Source: Adiantum capillus-veneris (Eukaryota; Streptophyta; Polypodiopsida; Polypodiales; Pteridaceae). From it: 64,000 nt of DNA. Positions 1-12,211 of the stretch are shown here, in pieces. The position numbers and the translations under genes are program-made. Each line of letters starts with the position of its first letter. The stretch's first letter is position 1. Below the pieces are notes generated by a model. It was given only the letters and a program-made list of their open reading frames with translations. It had not been told where the DNA came from and ran no database searches. Location: positions 2,828,501 to 2,892,500 of the forward strand of contig CM043942.1 in NCBI GenBank assembly GCA_014529385.2, written 5' to 3'.

Positions 1-1045
1 AAACACCAGAAAACTTAAAAACATAGAAAATAATGCCCTTTTTTGCACTCTTTTATGCTTATTGTGGGTTCACATTGGTCATGCCTCCCCCTCTCCTATT
101 TGGAGTCCTCCTAGATGATAGTGTATCGCCATAGGGTATCTATTGTGCATGGGTATCAACATTGTGCTAATGCAGGCCATGTAGTGCAGCCCTATATGCA
201 TACTTAGTCAATGTATGAATAATTTAATGTTGTGCAAGAGGAGGGTTTAAGCAATAGGCTTATTGGCATCCGATGCTGAGGTTTCCTGGTTTGTCATTAC
301 TTATATTAGAGCAATAAATTAATAAGCATTACAATTATTCTGCTCTTTGTTTAATTGACATTGGATGCTCTTGTGTAGCTAGTCCATCTTGCATCGTGGG
401 ATTTGCACACAGGTCCAAATATGACGTATGCTTGGTATGTTGTTAAAGTATCCAAATCTAAGGTTGAATCTTTTGAGCTTGCCATAAGCTCTTGGATACC
501 CAAATATTCTTCTCATTTTGTTTTGGTTGTTTGGGCTTTGGTTTTGGTTGGATCTAGGTGTTTATACTGAAGGGAGTTCCCTACCTTGTCTCTATGGAAT
601 CCATAGCTGTTCTCGATTGACTTGCACTGCAATCAACTTCTTTGTACCCATATTTTTGTGATATATTGTGGGTTCAGTTTTTTGGGTTTATCATATGTCA
701 ATTTAGAGGTGGCTTTGAGCATGATCTGCCAAAATTGGGCGACGTCATCCTTCTTGATCCATAACTATTTATGTGCTATTGCGGGCTGTGACATTGAATT
801 TTTTTGTGGGTTTCCCTGACATATTCACTGGTATTTTTCCTTCGTTGGTCATAACTACCTTGGGTAGGACATATGCAAAAGTGATCTTCTTTGAATTGCT
901 CTTTGGTATCCATTACTGAACGGTGGTAAGGAGGGGTTGTTACCCCTTATGTCTTGACTCCACTACCGATGGTTTATCAGATTTGGTGTAGCAAATGGAA
1001 CCACTCGGCTTTCCTTAGCATGTTGAATGTTGACTCTATTAGAGA
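1..1045 (-). pseudogene. Element B1, decayed 3' tail of pol
   Basis: Read on the minus strand this continues the B1 polyprotein past its second protease domain. No long frame survives. Around 480-540 a short stretch reads NIWVSKSLW, which matches the W-[I/V]-P-K type motifs of the tail of sister copy B2 (HIWIPK and SIWIPK near 60260-60320). The rest is too degraded to align by eye. The left end of B1, with its 3' LTR, lies outside the window. The assignment rests on colinearity with B2 and is fairly sure for the motif, weaker for the remainder. Confidence 0.55.
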
Positions 1046-1560
1046 TCCAATCAATCTATACATTGTACTTTCTCTACCATGGTTGACGGAGAAATAACTG
1101 ATGTTGCACTGGCTTATCTTATGCGGATAGAAATGTTGTTAATTTGCACAAGTATAATTGTCCAACCTATTGCCTTGATTGAATGCTCTGATTTGAATGT
1201 CCTATTGTGCGGGTTGGAGCTTTTCCTCAAGTGCAGGTTGCTTCTACCACATAAAACTTATGCGGATAGACATATTGGTTAATTTGCACATGTATGATTG
1301 TCCAACCTATTTCCTTGATTGAATGCTCTGAATAGCTTTGAATGTCCTATTGTGTGGGTTGGAGCTTTTCCTCAAGTGCAGTTTGCTTCTATAATCTATA
1401 GGAAACACGATTTCCTTGAGCTGTAGGAATCTAGAAATGCATTTTCTTCCACTTGATTACTTCCAACCTTGACTTTGATTGTTGGATCCACCACATTATT
1501 TTCATCAAATTCTGTTACTTTGAGTACATTGATCCATAGTGGTGGTCCTTGTTGGGGCCT
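1046..1560 (-). pseudogene. Element B1, second retropepsin-like domain (PR2), broken
   Basis: The minus-strand reading matches the PR2 domain of B2 at 59630-59965 segment by segment: VKVGSNQVEENAFLDS, then YPHKFYVVE, then a QPW...KYNV...ID end. The catalytic D-S-G of B2 is D-S-Y here. Frame breaks and an internal tandem duplication (1119-1396) interrupt it. It lies just downstream of the B1 integrase in the minus orientation, as in B2. This is a dead copy of an aspartic protease domain; its unusual place after the integrase is discussed under findings. Confidence 0.7.
1119..1396. repeat. Imperfect tandem duplication, period about 139 bp
   Basis: Two copies begin with TTATGCGGATAG at 1119 and 1258. 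The second has a short insertion near 1330 that lengthens the offset to 145 bp toward its end. The repeat lies inside the dead PR2 of B1 and duplicates part of that coding sequence, so it postdates loss of function. Confidence 0.85.
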
Positions 1561-3330
1561 TTGTCATAGAAGCTTCCTCTTCACCATTTTTTCCTTTGCT
1601 TCCACTGAGCTTCTTTGACTATTTGGTGCTTTTCTTCAGTCCTTTTCTTCTCTTCATGGATTTTTTGAAGCATATTATGGGTTAGTAGAAAATGATAATT
1701 TTTAAGCCTACATCCACTAATCCAATTATGCATTTCTTCTCCATCGAATGTAGCAAGCTTGATAGCCTCACTTGGTGATAGATATTTTATCACAAAGGGT
1801 CCCATCCCTTGATTTTTAGGTTTCCTTGCATGTTGTTTTAATGTATTAACCAGGACATAATCTCCTATTTTAAAATGCACATGCTTATCCAAAAACTTCT
1901 TTTGCCTTATTTTTTTTAGCGTAGATAGAAGCTGCATCTTTCAAGCGGAGCTCATCTAGCTTTTCAAGGTCATCTATTCTCAAAGACAATTCACCATTCC
2001 AATTGTTTAGCTACCCTTAGCGTTGGGATTAAAAACTCCATGTGAAAGATAACATTAAGACCAAACACCATGTTATATGGTGTTGTTCCAATAGATGTCT
2101 TATAAGCTACCATGTAAGCCCACAATGTAGAGTGTAACTTTTGATCCCAATTTGTCCTTGAATCAAATACTATTGTAGTCAATACAGTGTAGAGGGTTTT
2201 GTTTGTAGCTTCATCTGTCCATTTTCATGTGGATGGTATGGAGCAAACTTCTTATAAATTACCATGAATCTATCTAGAAGATTTTCAATAACTTCATTAA
2301 TGAAATGTGTGCCACGATTACTGACAAGTTTTATTAATAAACCATATCTAACAAAGACATGTTCATAGAGAAATTGTGCAACAGTCCTTGCATCCTCTTT
2401 TTATGTGGCTTTTGCTTTAGTCCATTTAGTGAGATATTCCGTGGCAACAATGACATATTGGACGTGAGTCCTATAAGCCAGAGGTGAAATCGGTCATACA
2501 AAGTCTATACCCAACTTAGCAAAAGCTCTGGCTCGCATCCTAGGCCTTAAGGGAATCTCATCCTTCTTTATTGTCACTTTGGTATGTTGACAAGCATCAC
2601 ATATTTTAACATATTCTTCAGCATCCATATGTAATGTGGGCCACCATATTCCCGTAGGTAAGACAATTTTTTCTATCTTATCCCCTAAGAAATGGCCTCT
2701 GCCTATTCCCCCGTGTGCGTGCTCTAAGATTGGTAAATACGTGCTCTTTGTTGCACATATCCTGAGCTAATTATCATTTCCTCTCTTATAGAGATGATTT
2801 TAAATCCATGTGAAGTCTCTAGCCTCTATTTCTATGGCCTTTAATGTGCTCTAGAGGTATTTTCAGGAAACGTTCTCATTGTTATGTGGTCAATTATATA
2901 TTGACTTCATTCTGATGCAATTGTCACCTAAAACAGTGTTGCATGTTCTATTGGTGGTGTAAATCTGCATGTAGCATAGTTAGTAACATACTCATGAACA
3001 TCAACGCACATATTTGACCAATAAACTCCTAGTTGTTTCAAGCACTCATATGTTTTGTTTGCAAGCAATGAAATTCCAAGTCTTGAACATGTGCTTCTAA
3101 AAGATAGCAGGCGTACTCTTCTGGGGGACTTATGCATAAATGTAAAATGTTGTTGAGTCTAAATGATACAAACGTTCATCAATTAATTGAAAATTCTTGG
3201 ATTGTCGAACTGTTTGTCATTTAAATTCTTGCTCAATCCCATTGAACACTCCTCCATAGGACAGTAAACTGACTATCTCCTGAGACCACTTGGGTACCAT
3301 TTCAACATTGAAAAGATATGCATCAAGGAT
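1561..3330 (-). pseudogene. Element B1, gypsy integrase with two zinc-binding modules, broken
   Basis: From right to left: a first H2C2-like module (about 3210-2950; HVQDLEFH then LKQLGVYW), a second canonical H2C2 module (about 2800-2560; HGGIGRGH then CDAC), and the integrase core (about 2520-2180; GIDFV, RGTHFINEV, YHPHENGQ). The C-terminal part ends at 1581 with GPFVI and WISGCRLK. Frameshifts and stops are scattered through it. The second acidic residue of the core reads N in VSNRGTHF where B2 has D, so the enzyme would be dead even if the frame were open. It is the minus-strand counterpart of B2 57831-59640. Confidence 0.85.
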
Positions 3331-4860
3331 GTCATCATCTACGCCTTTTGGAGTTTCTCCATTTGGAAATTTGGAAAGATGACCTACTCAAAGACGTGTC
3401 TTCCCCCTTTTTAACCACTACCATAAAATGAAACTCTAGCAATATGATAAACCATCATACAATTCTTCCGGCATTGTGTGGTTTGTTCCTCGTTTGTTCA
3501 CAAGGTATAAAAGGGCTTGATGGTAAGTGAAAAACAAAAAATGGTTTGCAAGGAGATAATGCCAAAATATCTTACATCATATATTATCCCTAGCCCTTCT
3601 CTCTCAATGGTAGTGTAGTTCTTTTTAGCACCGCTAAGTTGTCTGCTAGCATAAGAGATTGGGAGTCCATATTACCTTCTCTTGGGTGAGCCAAGATGCA
3701 TCCTGTAGCAAATGCTAAAGCATTAATATGAACATGAAAGATCTTTTCCCAATCTGGTGCTTTTTATAATGGAGACGATATGAGTGCTCCCTTCAACCTT
3801 TGAAATGACTCCACACTCCTCCGTCTATTCAAAGACTATTATAAGTATATACAGGGGTTGAGCAATGACTACATACATGTGTATGAATTTCATGTAATAA
3901 CCACAATGTCCCATAAAACACTGTACCTGATTTGCATTATTTGGTTTAGGCATCTTAACAATCACTTTTATCTTATCCAAATCCATAGATATGCCATTTT
4001 TAGAAACAATATGTCTCAAGATTCTACCTTGTCTAACCATGAATATGCACTTTTTTGGGTTAAGGCAGATCCTATACATCATGCATTTCTTGAATACTTT
4101 TTGGATGTGTTCTGTATGTTCATCCCTCAAGATAGAGCGTACACAAAGATCATCCATATGAATTTCCAAGAATATCCTCAAATATTCTTTAGAAGCATGT
4201 ACCATTAACCTATGGAATGTTGTAGGGGCATTAGTCAATCCAAACATCATGACTCTAAACTCATATATACCCCATTATGTGGAAACTTCCCTCTTACATT
4301 GATCCTCATGCACAATTGCAAGTTGGTTGTAGCCAGAGAATCCATCTAAGAAGGAATATTCTTGTTTGGAAAACGACTTGTTCTGGGACATGGTCAATGA
4401 TAGGTAGGGGATAATTGTCCCTTATTGTGTCTACATTAACCTTCTTTAAACTGACATACACTTGGAGTTTACCATTCTTCTTAGGCACTACCACAATGGG
4501 AGATACCTAGCTGGGCTGTGCTATCTTGTAGATGAAATCACCTTCCTTCAGTTTATCAATCTCTTCCTTGATGCGCTTAGCAAACGTATCATTATACCTG
4601 TATAATCTCTATCAGCTAGGCTTTGTATCAGGTTTTAATGGAATCGTGTGTTGGCCTATTATGAGATCTACTCCTTTTAGGTATTTATATGACCAAACAA
4701 ACACGTCCTTGTACTCCTTGAGAAGACTTACGAACTTCTCTTCCTCTTTTGTACTCAGATCAATTTCTATATAGACTGGCCTTGGCTCTTCTCTTGGTTT
4801 GGCCAAGTCTATCTTCTTTGCATCCTTTGGCTTGTCATATGACATCTTGTCCTTTCACTC
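3331..4860 (-). pseudogene. Element B1, gypsy reverse transcriptase and RNase H, broken
   Basis: The reverse transcriptase starts near 4845 (YKDVFVWSYK, GQHTIPLKPD), continues with VVPKKNGKLQVYV near 4490, and reaches the active-site box IHMDDLCV and then GHIVSKNGI in the frame 4250-3825. RNase H remnants follow at about 3770-3450 (HVHINALAFATGC, where B2 has HID). At least four frame breaks separate these pieces. The sequence pairs closely with B2 56290-57830. The piece 4861-4996 is the degraded linker just upstream; copia element C1 was inserted at its right edge. Confidence 0.88.
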
Positions 4861-4996
4861 TTATATGGGATGTGTCATCACTATCTTCATGTCTTGGATA
4901 GTGAATTTTCTGAGTCGGAAGGCACACTCATTTTGTCATCATTTTTCTCAACCTCTTCTTCACCACTCTCTATTTCCATTGTCCACAATTTCCTTA

Positions 4997-5221
4997 TGTT
5001 ACCATATACATGTGGTAGTGATGTGTGTGAACACACTAGGACTGCCAGGGCATTTTTTTCCTCTTTAGGAGGTTTTTTACCCCGAGCATTGTATATACGC
5101 CCATCACTCTAGGGCTATTTATTTTTCCATTGCACTCTAAGTAACACACTCTCTATTGTGTGCCTTGAGCTTCCTTCGTCTTCTCCAAGCTGTGTGTTTC
5201 TCTGCAACCCTAATTCCAACA
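4997..5221 (+). repeat. C1 5' LTR
   Basis: It starts TGTTACCATATACATG and ends CCCTAATTCCAACA. It holds GTGTGTGAACACAC, a near-palindrome also kept in the right LTR, and a TATTTATT stretch near 5107. The primer site follows directly. Confidence 0.93.
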
Positions 5222-5222
5222 A

Positions 5223-5239
5223 TTGGTATCAGAACAGGT
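5223..5239 (+). other. C1 primer-binding site
   Basis: TTGGTATCAGAACAGG lies one base after the LTR. It is the initiator-Met-tRNA type site usual for plant copia elements (TTGGTATCAGAGC), with one or two changes. Confidence 0.88.
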
Positions 5240-5565
5240 TGCGTCCTCCCTGGCTTAGTCGCCAGCTGCTCCAGTACACGCCTGCTCACTTTCTCCGATT
5301 TCAGTGAGCTTTGGCAAGCGTTCACAGGTCGACAAATATTTCGGGGTAGCTCGTAGAGCTTGGTCTGCTCAGATTTTTGATTTGGGCTCATTTCAGCCTC
5401 CGTTTCCACTACAAGTAGTGCTGCACGGGCTATTTCTTCATTTTGTGCAGAGTTTATGTTAGTGCCATTTTTTGCATAACAGATGCCTTATAGTCTTCTA
5501 CGGTTTGTGCTATATAGCACTGGTTGTTCCCGCTCCATTTCTCCTATTTTCGTGCAACATTTACA

Positions 5566-8500
5566 ATGGCTGACAACAAGAACACAGATGTGTTCAAGAT
5601 GTTTGCTGTGCTGAGGACAGGTTCGATAGGGACAATTACCCTATGTGGGCTTATATGATGCAACATGTTCTTGTGTCAAAGGGCGTCTGGAACATTGTGC
5701 AGGGCATTGATGTACGTCCTGGTTCTGAGGATGTAGGCGATGTTGAGAATGTTGCAGGTCTTGCTGCAAGGATTACTGCTGTTAGAGTTGTTTTGCCTAC
5801 GGCAAAACAAGCTCGTTGGGATGTTAAGGATGCGTAGGCTCATGCATTGATTGCGTTGTCTGTGAAGCGTACCATTGTTCCTCACATCCGTTCAGCAAAA
5901 GCTGCAAAACAGGCCTGGGATATTTTGGCTGGTCTTTATGCAAGTCGCAATGAGGCTAAAATTGCTTTGTTGCGTAAAGAGCTAGAGTCGAAGATTATGC
6001 ATAAGGAAGATGATATGGACAATTTCCTTGCTAGTGTCAAGGATATCAATGAGCAACTTAACTCTGCAGGAGAAGTCATTTCAAACAGTTCCCTTGTGCA
6101 GACTGTTCTTGATGCCTTATCAGATTCCTACCAGGCTTTTGCTAGTACTTGGAGACTGATGACCCAAGGAAACCCTGAAGTTGTCAAGTTTGATGCATTA
6201 TGCACATTTCTGTTGCAAGAGTCACTTTCTAGAAAAAACAGGACTAGGTAGCTTGCAGTTGAGATGGATTTTATTGCTTCTCAAAGAAAGGGTGGTAATA
6301 GTAATGCAGCCACTTCTTATGGTTCTGCTATGAGTGGCAAAAATTATGTTCCTAATTCTTCTGCTGGCAGCAATTCTTCTGGAAATTCTAGTGATAAGGA
6401 CAAAAAGAAGATGAGTTGTCATTATTGTAAAGCTAATGATCACTTGATCAAGTCGTTTCCTAAGTTGAAGGCCAAAGAGGCTAAGAAGAAAGAGGGTGGT
6501 TCCACTACAAATGCTGGTTCCACTACAAATGCAGCCATTGTTGAGTCTTCTGTGAAAGGAGACTATGATGCTGATGTTGATGCAGAATGGACTTTTAGCG
6601 CATAGTGCACTTACAATCCTGTTGTCCATGATGCATGCTTGTCAGTTTTGCTGCAGATTCACATGTGTGGTATTTCGACAGTGGTGCTACAAAGCACATT
6701 ACCTCACATCGTGAATTTTTTACCTCTCTCGAGTCTGTCCCTCATGGGAATTCAGTCACTTGTGCTAACAATGCCTCTTATCCAGATCAGGGAGTTGGAA
6801 AGATTGTGCTTACTACTGCAAATGGCAGTTCTTTCACACTTGTTGATGCACTCTATGTACCTGGGATCAAGAAGAATCTCTTGTCTGTATCCGCACTTGC
6901 TAGACTTGGATTTGTAGTCAAATTTGTGGATGACAGATGTACAGTTCATGATCTCAATTTTGGTGATGAAATTGTTGCATCTTGCCTTTTGTGTCGTGGG
7001 CTGTATAAGCTCACTTTGTATGATAAGTGGGGACAAAATTTTGCAAGTGCTGTTGCAGATTCAAGGGCTATTTCAGATGCAAAACTTTGGCATGCACATT
7101 CTGGTCATCTGAATTTTTCCACTTTGCTGCGTTTGCAGAAATATGACATGATTGCCTCTTTGCCACCTCTTGAAGCACCTGTCAAACATGTTTGTGAAGG
7201 CTGTATTTTGGGTAAGAAGCAACATTCTAAGTTTCCAAAGAATGGTTCAGTTCGGGCCACATGCAGGTTGCAACTTGTGCATAGTGGTGTTTGTGGGCCC
7301 ATGCAAACTCCGTCCTTGGGCAATTACCTATACTTCGTGACTTTCATTGATGATTACTCCAGGCATGCATGGGTATTTCTGCTTAAAGCAAAGTCCGAAG
7401 TTTTTATGTGCTTCAAACAATTTCTGGCTATGGCTGAAAATGTCTCAAAATGTACTATGGGCACCCTCTGTTCCGATCGAGGGGGGGAGTATATGTCTCA
7501 TGAATTTAATGCATTTCTGGCTAGTCGTGGGATAAAACACCAATGTACAGTGCCTTATACACCTCAACAAAATAGTGTTGCTGAGAGGAAAAATAGGTCA
7601 CTGAGGGAAATGGAACGTTGTATGGTCAAAAGTCAAGCTTTGCCGCATTCTTTTTGGCTTGAGGCCATCATGTGTGCCACTTATGTACTTAACAGGTGTC
7701 CTACAAAAGCTTTGCAGTCTATTACTCCACATGAAGCATGGAATGATAGAAAGCCTTCTATTGAGCACATGCATGTTTTTGGCTGTTTGGCATATGCTTT
7801 GGTGCCTCAAGTGCAGCGCAGAAAATTGGATGATAAGGCTGTCAAATGTATTTTTGTTGGTTATAGTGCTGAAAGCAAAGGTTACAGGTTGTATCATCCG
7901 CAAACAAAACGTATTCTGGTTTCTCGAGATGTAGTTTTTGTGGAAGATTCTGTTCAGCCCTTTTGTTGTCATGTACTAGAGACAGTAATGTAAGCTCACA
8001 GAACATTTATGACACTTTGTTGCCTCTTTTTAGTGGTGGAAATAAGAATTTAAGTTCCAATGAGGCAAATGTACAACCTATGGGGGTTTTTGAAAATGTT
8101 TTAGATCAGCCTATTACTGATGCAGATTTACATGATGTACTTGATGAGGAAAGGGCTGAAAATGAGTAGGCTAGAGGTATGCCAAAATGGTTGGTGCACA
8201 CTTTGCGTGACAGTAAATTGGATGCACCTTTGTCTAGTCATACTCATTCAGGCTCTCGCCATGCATCTTATGCATCAGATTGTTATGCTTTGGCTGTGTC
8301 TAGTTTACATGATGTTGAGGAGCATCTGTCTTTTGTTGAAGCGCAGAATTCAGAAAATTGGATGGATGCCATGCAATCGGAATATGATGCACTTATAGAA
8401 AATGACACATGGACTTTATGTGATTTGCCTCCTCGCAAAAAGGCCATTGGTACGAAGTGGGTTTACAAGTTGAAACGCAAGCCGGATGGTGAGATCGATC

Positions 8501-10002
8501 GCCATAAGGCTGGACTTGTTGCAAAGGGTTATGCACAAAAAAAGGCTTTGATTATGAAGAGACTTTTGCTCCCACTTTTCGGATGACTACTGTGCATTTT
8601 CTATGTGCATTGGAAGCTCATTTTGGTTGGGATGTACATCAATCAGACATTGTTACTGCTTTCTTGAATGGTGACATATTTGAGGAAGTTTATGTAACAC
8701 AGCCTCGCAGTTTTGTCATAAAAGGACAAGAGGACAAAGTGTGCAGATGTAAGAAGGCTTTGTATGGGTTGAAGCAATCTCCTCATGCTTGGTATGAGAA
8801 AGCTGACACTCATTTGGTTAAATGAGGCTTTCATAACAGTCCAACAGAAAGCACATTGTATGTAAAGCGTGAGGGTGATGTACTTCTCAGTGTGGTTCTT
8901 TATGTTGATGATTTGCTGATCACTGGACCAAATGAGAGACATATTGCTGAATTTAAGGCTGATTTGAATGCTACTTTCAAAATGAAAGATTTGGGGCTGT
9001 TGCATCATTACTTGAGTATACAGTTTAAGCAGTGTGATGGTGGTATTGCCTTGTGTCAAAAAAGTTACATAGAGACATTGCTATGTAAGTTTGGACTTGA
9101 GGATTGCAAACCTATTGCCACTCCCATGGAAACAGGTCTGAAGTTGAGTCTACATGATGCTGGCAATCCTGCTGATGTCACTCTTTATCAAAATGCTGTT
9201 GGCTGCCTCATTTATGTATGCAACACGAGGCCGGATATTCAGTTTGCAGTCTCAGAGGTCAGCAGATTTATGCATAGCCCAGGGTCTAAGCATTGGTAGG
9301 CTGTCAAGAGAATTTCCCCTACCTTAGTGGTACTTTACATCTTGGCTTGTTATATCCCAAGGGGGGATCATTGCCGCCAGACTTACATGCTTTTCCGGAC
9401 TCATATTGGGTTGGTTGTTTTGACACGCGAGTGTCCACAAGTGGTTTTTGTTTCATGCTTGGCAATTCATGTATATCATGGTTGAGCAAGAAGCAACCTA
9501 TTGGGGCCACTTTGAGTTGTGAGGCTGAGTACAGGCAGTCTTCACAACTACGGTTGAGTGTGTATGGCTCAGACGCCTTATGGCTGATTTGGGTGTTGGA
9601 CAAGACACTGCCAACACTATCTATACTGACAGTCAGAGCGATTTGGCAATTGCGAGGAACCCAATTTTTCATGCTCGCACAAAGCACATTGAGGTGCATT
9701 ACCACTATGTCAGGGAGAGGCTCTCAGCAGGAGAGATCAGCTTGGCTTATGTGCCAACACAGGACAACCTTGCATATCTTTTCACAAAGGCATTGTCTCG
9801 TGAGAAGCTTGAAGCTTTCCGCAAAGCTTTGGGATTACTCCCCTTTGTGGACTGGTCATGTCCTCAAGGCATGGCACTTCCCTTTACTCATGTGCCAGCT
9901 CTCGTTCACCGCATCACTGCAGGGGGGATTTGTTACCATATACATGTGGTAGTGATGTGTGTGAACACACTAGGACCGCCGGGGCGTTTTTTCCCTCTTT
10001 AG
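5566..10002 (+). pseudogene. C1 copia gag-pol, broken by frameshifts and stops
   Basis: A start MADNKNTDVF at 5566 parallels MAQSTKKEIF of C2. The frame shifts within 90 bases, then again many times. Recognisable parts in order: gag with a UBN2-like region (5643-6251), a degraded zinc knuckle (CHYCKANDHLIKS, 6415-6455), protease YFDSGATKH (6671), integrase with CEGCILGKK, FVTFIDDYSR, and SDRGGEY to VAERKNR with the third acidic residue E kept, RT with FLNGD and YVDDLL (8900), RNase H with CEAEY (9522) and TDSQSDLAIA. The longest open piece is 6635-7993. It is a relative of C2, often similar residue by residue, but cannot be expressed as one protein. Confidence 0.93.
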
Positions 10003-10153
10003 GAGGTTTTTTTCCCCGAGGATTGTATATACGCCCATCACTCTAGGGCTATTTATTTTTCCATTGCACACTAACACACTCTCTATTGTGTGCCTTGAGC
10101 TTCCCTCGTCTTCTCCAAGATGTGTGTGTTTCTCTACAACCCTAATTCCAACA
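9931..10153 (+). repeat. C1 3' LTR
   Basis: It matches 4997-5221 from TGTTACCATA to TTCCAACA with about a dozen substitutions and a few short indels. The polypurine tract AGGGGGGATT directly precedes it. The last pol frame reads into this LTR to 10002. Confidence 0.93.
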
Positions 10154-10971
10154 CCTTGGAACTTTCTTGAGCTCTCTATATTTCTTATTTCTCTCAACTT
10201 TGGTCTACTTAGTTTCTCCGAACTCATTTAGTTCTGGTTCTTTTGTTTTCTTAGGTTTTGTTCCAGTTTCAGACTTTCGATTTTGTTTTCTGGTTTTTGA
10301 TGCTGTCTCGTGTCTTTGGATTCCACGCTCCAGAAAATATCCCTGAACTCTCTATCCCTATGCTCAATTCTTCTTTCCTTATAGTGTTTTTGACATCTAG
10401 GTTTTTTATTTGGAAACACGTAGAACCTGACATCCTCTTTTGTTCCCTCTTGTTCACTAGGGTTGTCAGAGAATTCATTATCTACATTCTCATCTCGCTC
10501 AAGATGATTTGGAGAGTCATAAAACAAATCCTCTTTGTCTACTTTTAGCGGTTCATCCTTTCTAGGTTTTTTAGAGAGTGGTTGCCAATCTTCTCTATTT
10601 ACCGCATTAACCATATAGTATCGAACCACATCATAACCATCTTTGTCACAAAACTTTGTTGTGGGACCATCCAAAATACCACACACATCTAGGGTTGCTA
10701 GAATATGTGCCCACTTTAAACGCTCTAGAGTTTCTTCAAGGAAGGGTTCAAGAATGTATTCCTTACCTTCAATTTCCCTTTCCAAAACACACTCTTCTCG
10801 CTTTAAGATTCCGCAATGAGAGGCTCCACACATCCATAGCTCCTTTGGCTTACCTAACCAAGTTGGAAGCTCAGATCCTGCTAATGTAGCTAAATCAAAC
10901 TCCTCAACTAGGGTCCTGTTCACATCTTTGTAACTATGATCTTTAAGGTTTATGTGCGTTAGGGCTTCCAT
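10154..10971 (-). pseudogene. Element B1, linker region between PR1 and RT
   Basis: A long open piece of 247 codons (10971-10228) reads NLKDHSYKDVNRT, then EFDLATLAGSEL, LWMCGASHCG and KFCDKDGYDVV, then a charged, lysine-rich stretch. The same region occurs in B2, split into 42503-42758 and 55558-56290 by element A. I do not recognise a known fold. Its position between the first protease and the RT in two copies marks it as a standard part of family B, probably a linker or connector of the polyprotein. The Met at 10971 is not a true start. Confidence 0.75.
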
Positions 10972-11888
10972 GTGCGTGAGGTATATATGATCATAACTCT
11001 ACTCTTGGACCATCTTCTATTGTCACATGAATTGTTGTCCAAGTATTATGTCATAGTTGTTCTTCTTGCCAAAATCTACTATAGCAAAGGTATGCTCATA
11101 CTCAATGGCACAAGAAGTAACAATTACCTTTCTAGAAGCCCTAGGGGTTTCTCCGTATAACCATCTTCTAGTCGCAATTTCATCCTTGTGGCTCTCAAGA
11201 CACATTTCCGCCATTTCTTCCATATCTCTTTGGTTATAATGGCCACATCCGCTCCACTGTCAAGAATTGCTAGGGTTGTAATGCCTTGAAACTCAACAAG
11301 AAGAATATTATTTCCATCCTTGCATTTGCAATACTCCTCTGCCTTGTTTAAGGGTATTGGTCACATGTTTAACTGAGGCTTTTCTAGCTCTTTAATCCCT
11401 TCTTATGTTTGTGAAGTCGGATCCTTTACACCAAAATTTCCTAAGCATTTTTTGACTATCACCCACATGTTTGGTCATATTGAAAGAAGCTCAGCTAGCA
11501 TAATGGTGCAAGTCACATGTGTAGATAATATTCCTATCAGTCCTTTAGAGTCCATCGTCCTTTTCAAGGAGAGACTTTGTGATGGTACTGCCTTCACACG
11601 AGACTTTGATTCATATTCTCTCATGTAGGACGGTAAGGTTCTCAAGGATTGAGGTTGGCTATCTAAGGATCTTACAAACCCTCTATCCCCCAATATGGGC
11701 GAACATCCATATCTGCTTGAGATGTTGCCTCAAATTCCTCAATAGGAGAAAGAAAACATTCCTCACATTACTGATCTGATTAACTCTTTGACTTAGCTCA
11801 TTTGCTTCATTTGCTTCGTGTATTTGTTTCAAAAGTTCATCTAAGCCTTCATCTTCTCTGTATGTCTGAGATATGATAGGATGGAAAT
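10972..11888 (-). pseudogene. Element B1, first retropepsin domain (PR1), broken
   Basis: Reading right to left: a region matching B2 33600-34000 (SQPQSLRTLPSYM, then LLSTHVTCTIMLAELL), then the catalytic D-S-G near 11261-11253, then RKVIVTSCAIEYEHTF and NNYDIILGQQFM. B2 reads the same order with NNYEIILGRPFM. Several frame breaks separate the pieces. It would be a gypsy aspartic protease releasing the polyprotein parts. C2 is inserted at its right edge (target GAAAT). Confidence 0.85.
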
Positions 11889-12164
11889 TGTTGAAGATGA
11901 TGAAACAGGAAACAGAAGGAAGACAGCAACTCAGAGTAGGAAGAAGATGGAGAAGGAGAAGACACAGAGCTTGTGTACGAGATCTCTGTAGTCTCTCTCT
12001 GTATTGGAATAATAGTTGTGTACAAACTCAGAGCTACAAAGCTTATATGAAACCCTAAGAGATAAGGTGTCCTTTCACACCGGATGTCCAGGGGGAAAAA
12101 CCCAGTGGGAGAAAAGTGCCCCTGGTGAAGCACGTATACACACTAACACTACTACATGTCTACA
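11889..12164 (-). repeat. C2 3' LTR
   Basis: On the minus strand it runs TGTAGACATGTAG to ATCTTCAACA. A TATAAG box (minus strand) lies near 12034-12042. It differs from the right LTR at TTTCACACC against TTTAACACC and GCACG against GCGCG. Confidence 0.95.
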
Positions 12165-12178
12165 AATCCCCCCTGTAG
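12165..12178 (-). other. C2 polypurine tract
   Basis: The minus strand reads ACAGGGGGGATT directly before the 3' LTR. It is nearly identical to the tract of C1, supporting kinship of the two elements. Confidence 0.85.
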
Positions 12179-12211
12179 TGATAGTGTGAATCCGTACAAG
12201 GTAGCAGATCA

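Larger units (their letters stand above)
4997..10153 (+). mobile_element. Ty1/copia LTR retrotransposon C1, full length but defective
   Basis: Two LTRs of 225 and 223 bp, both TGTT...AACA, bound the element. A primer site follows the left LTR and a polypurine tract (AGGGGGGATT at 9921-9930) precedes the right LTR. The flanks CCTTA (4992-4996) and CCTTG (10154-10158) fit a 5-bp target duplication with one later change. The LTRs differ at roughly a dozen positions, so the insertion is old compared with C2. It interrupts B1 between the pre-RT linker and the RT. The coding order is copia type: gag, PR, INT, RT, RH. Confidence 0.95.
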
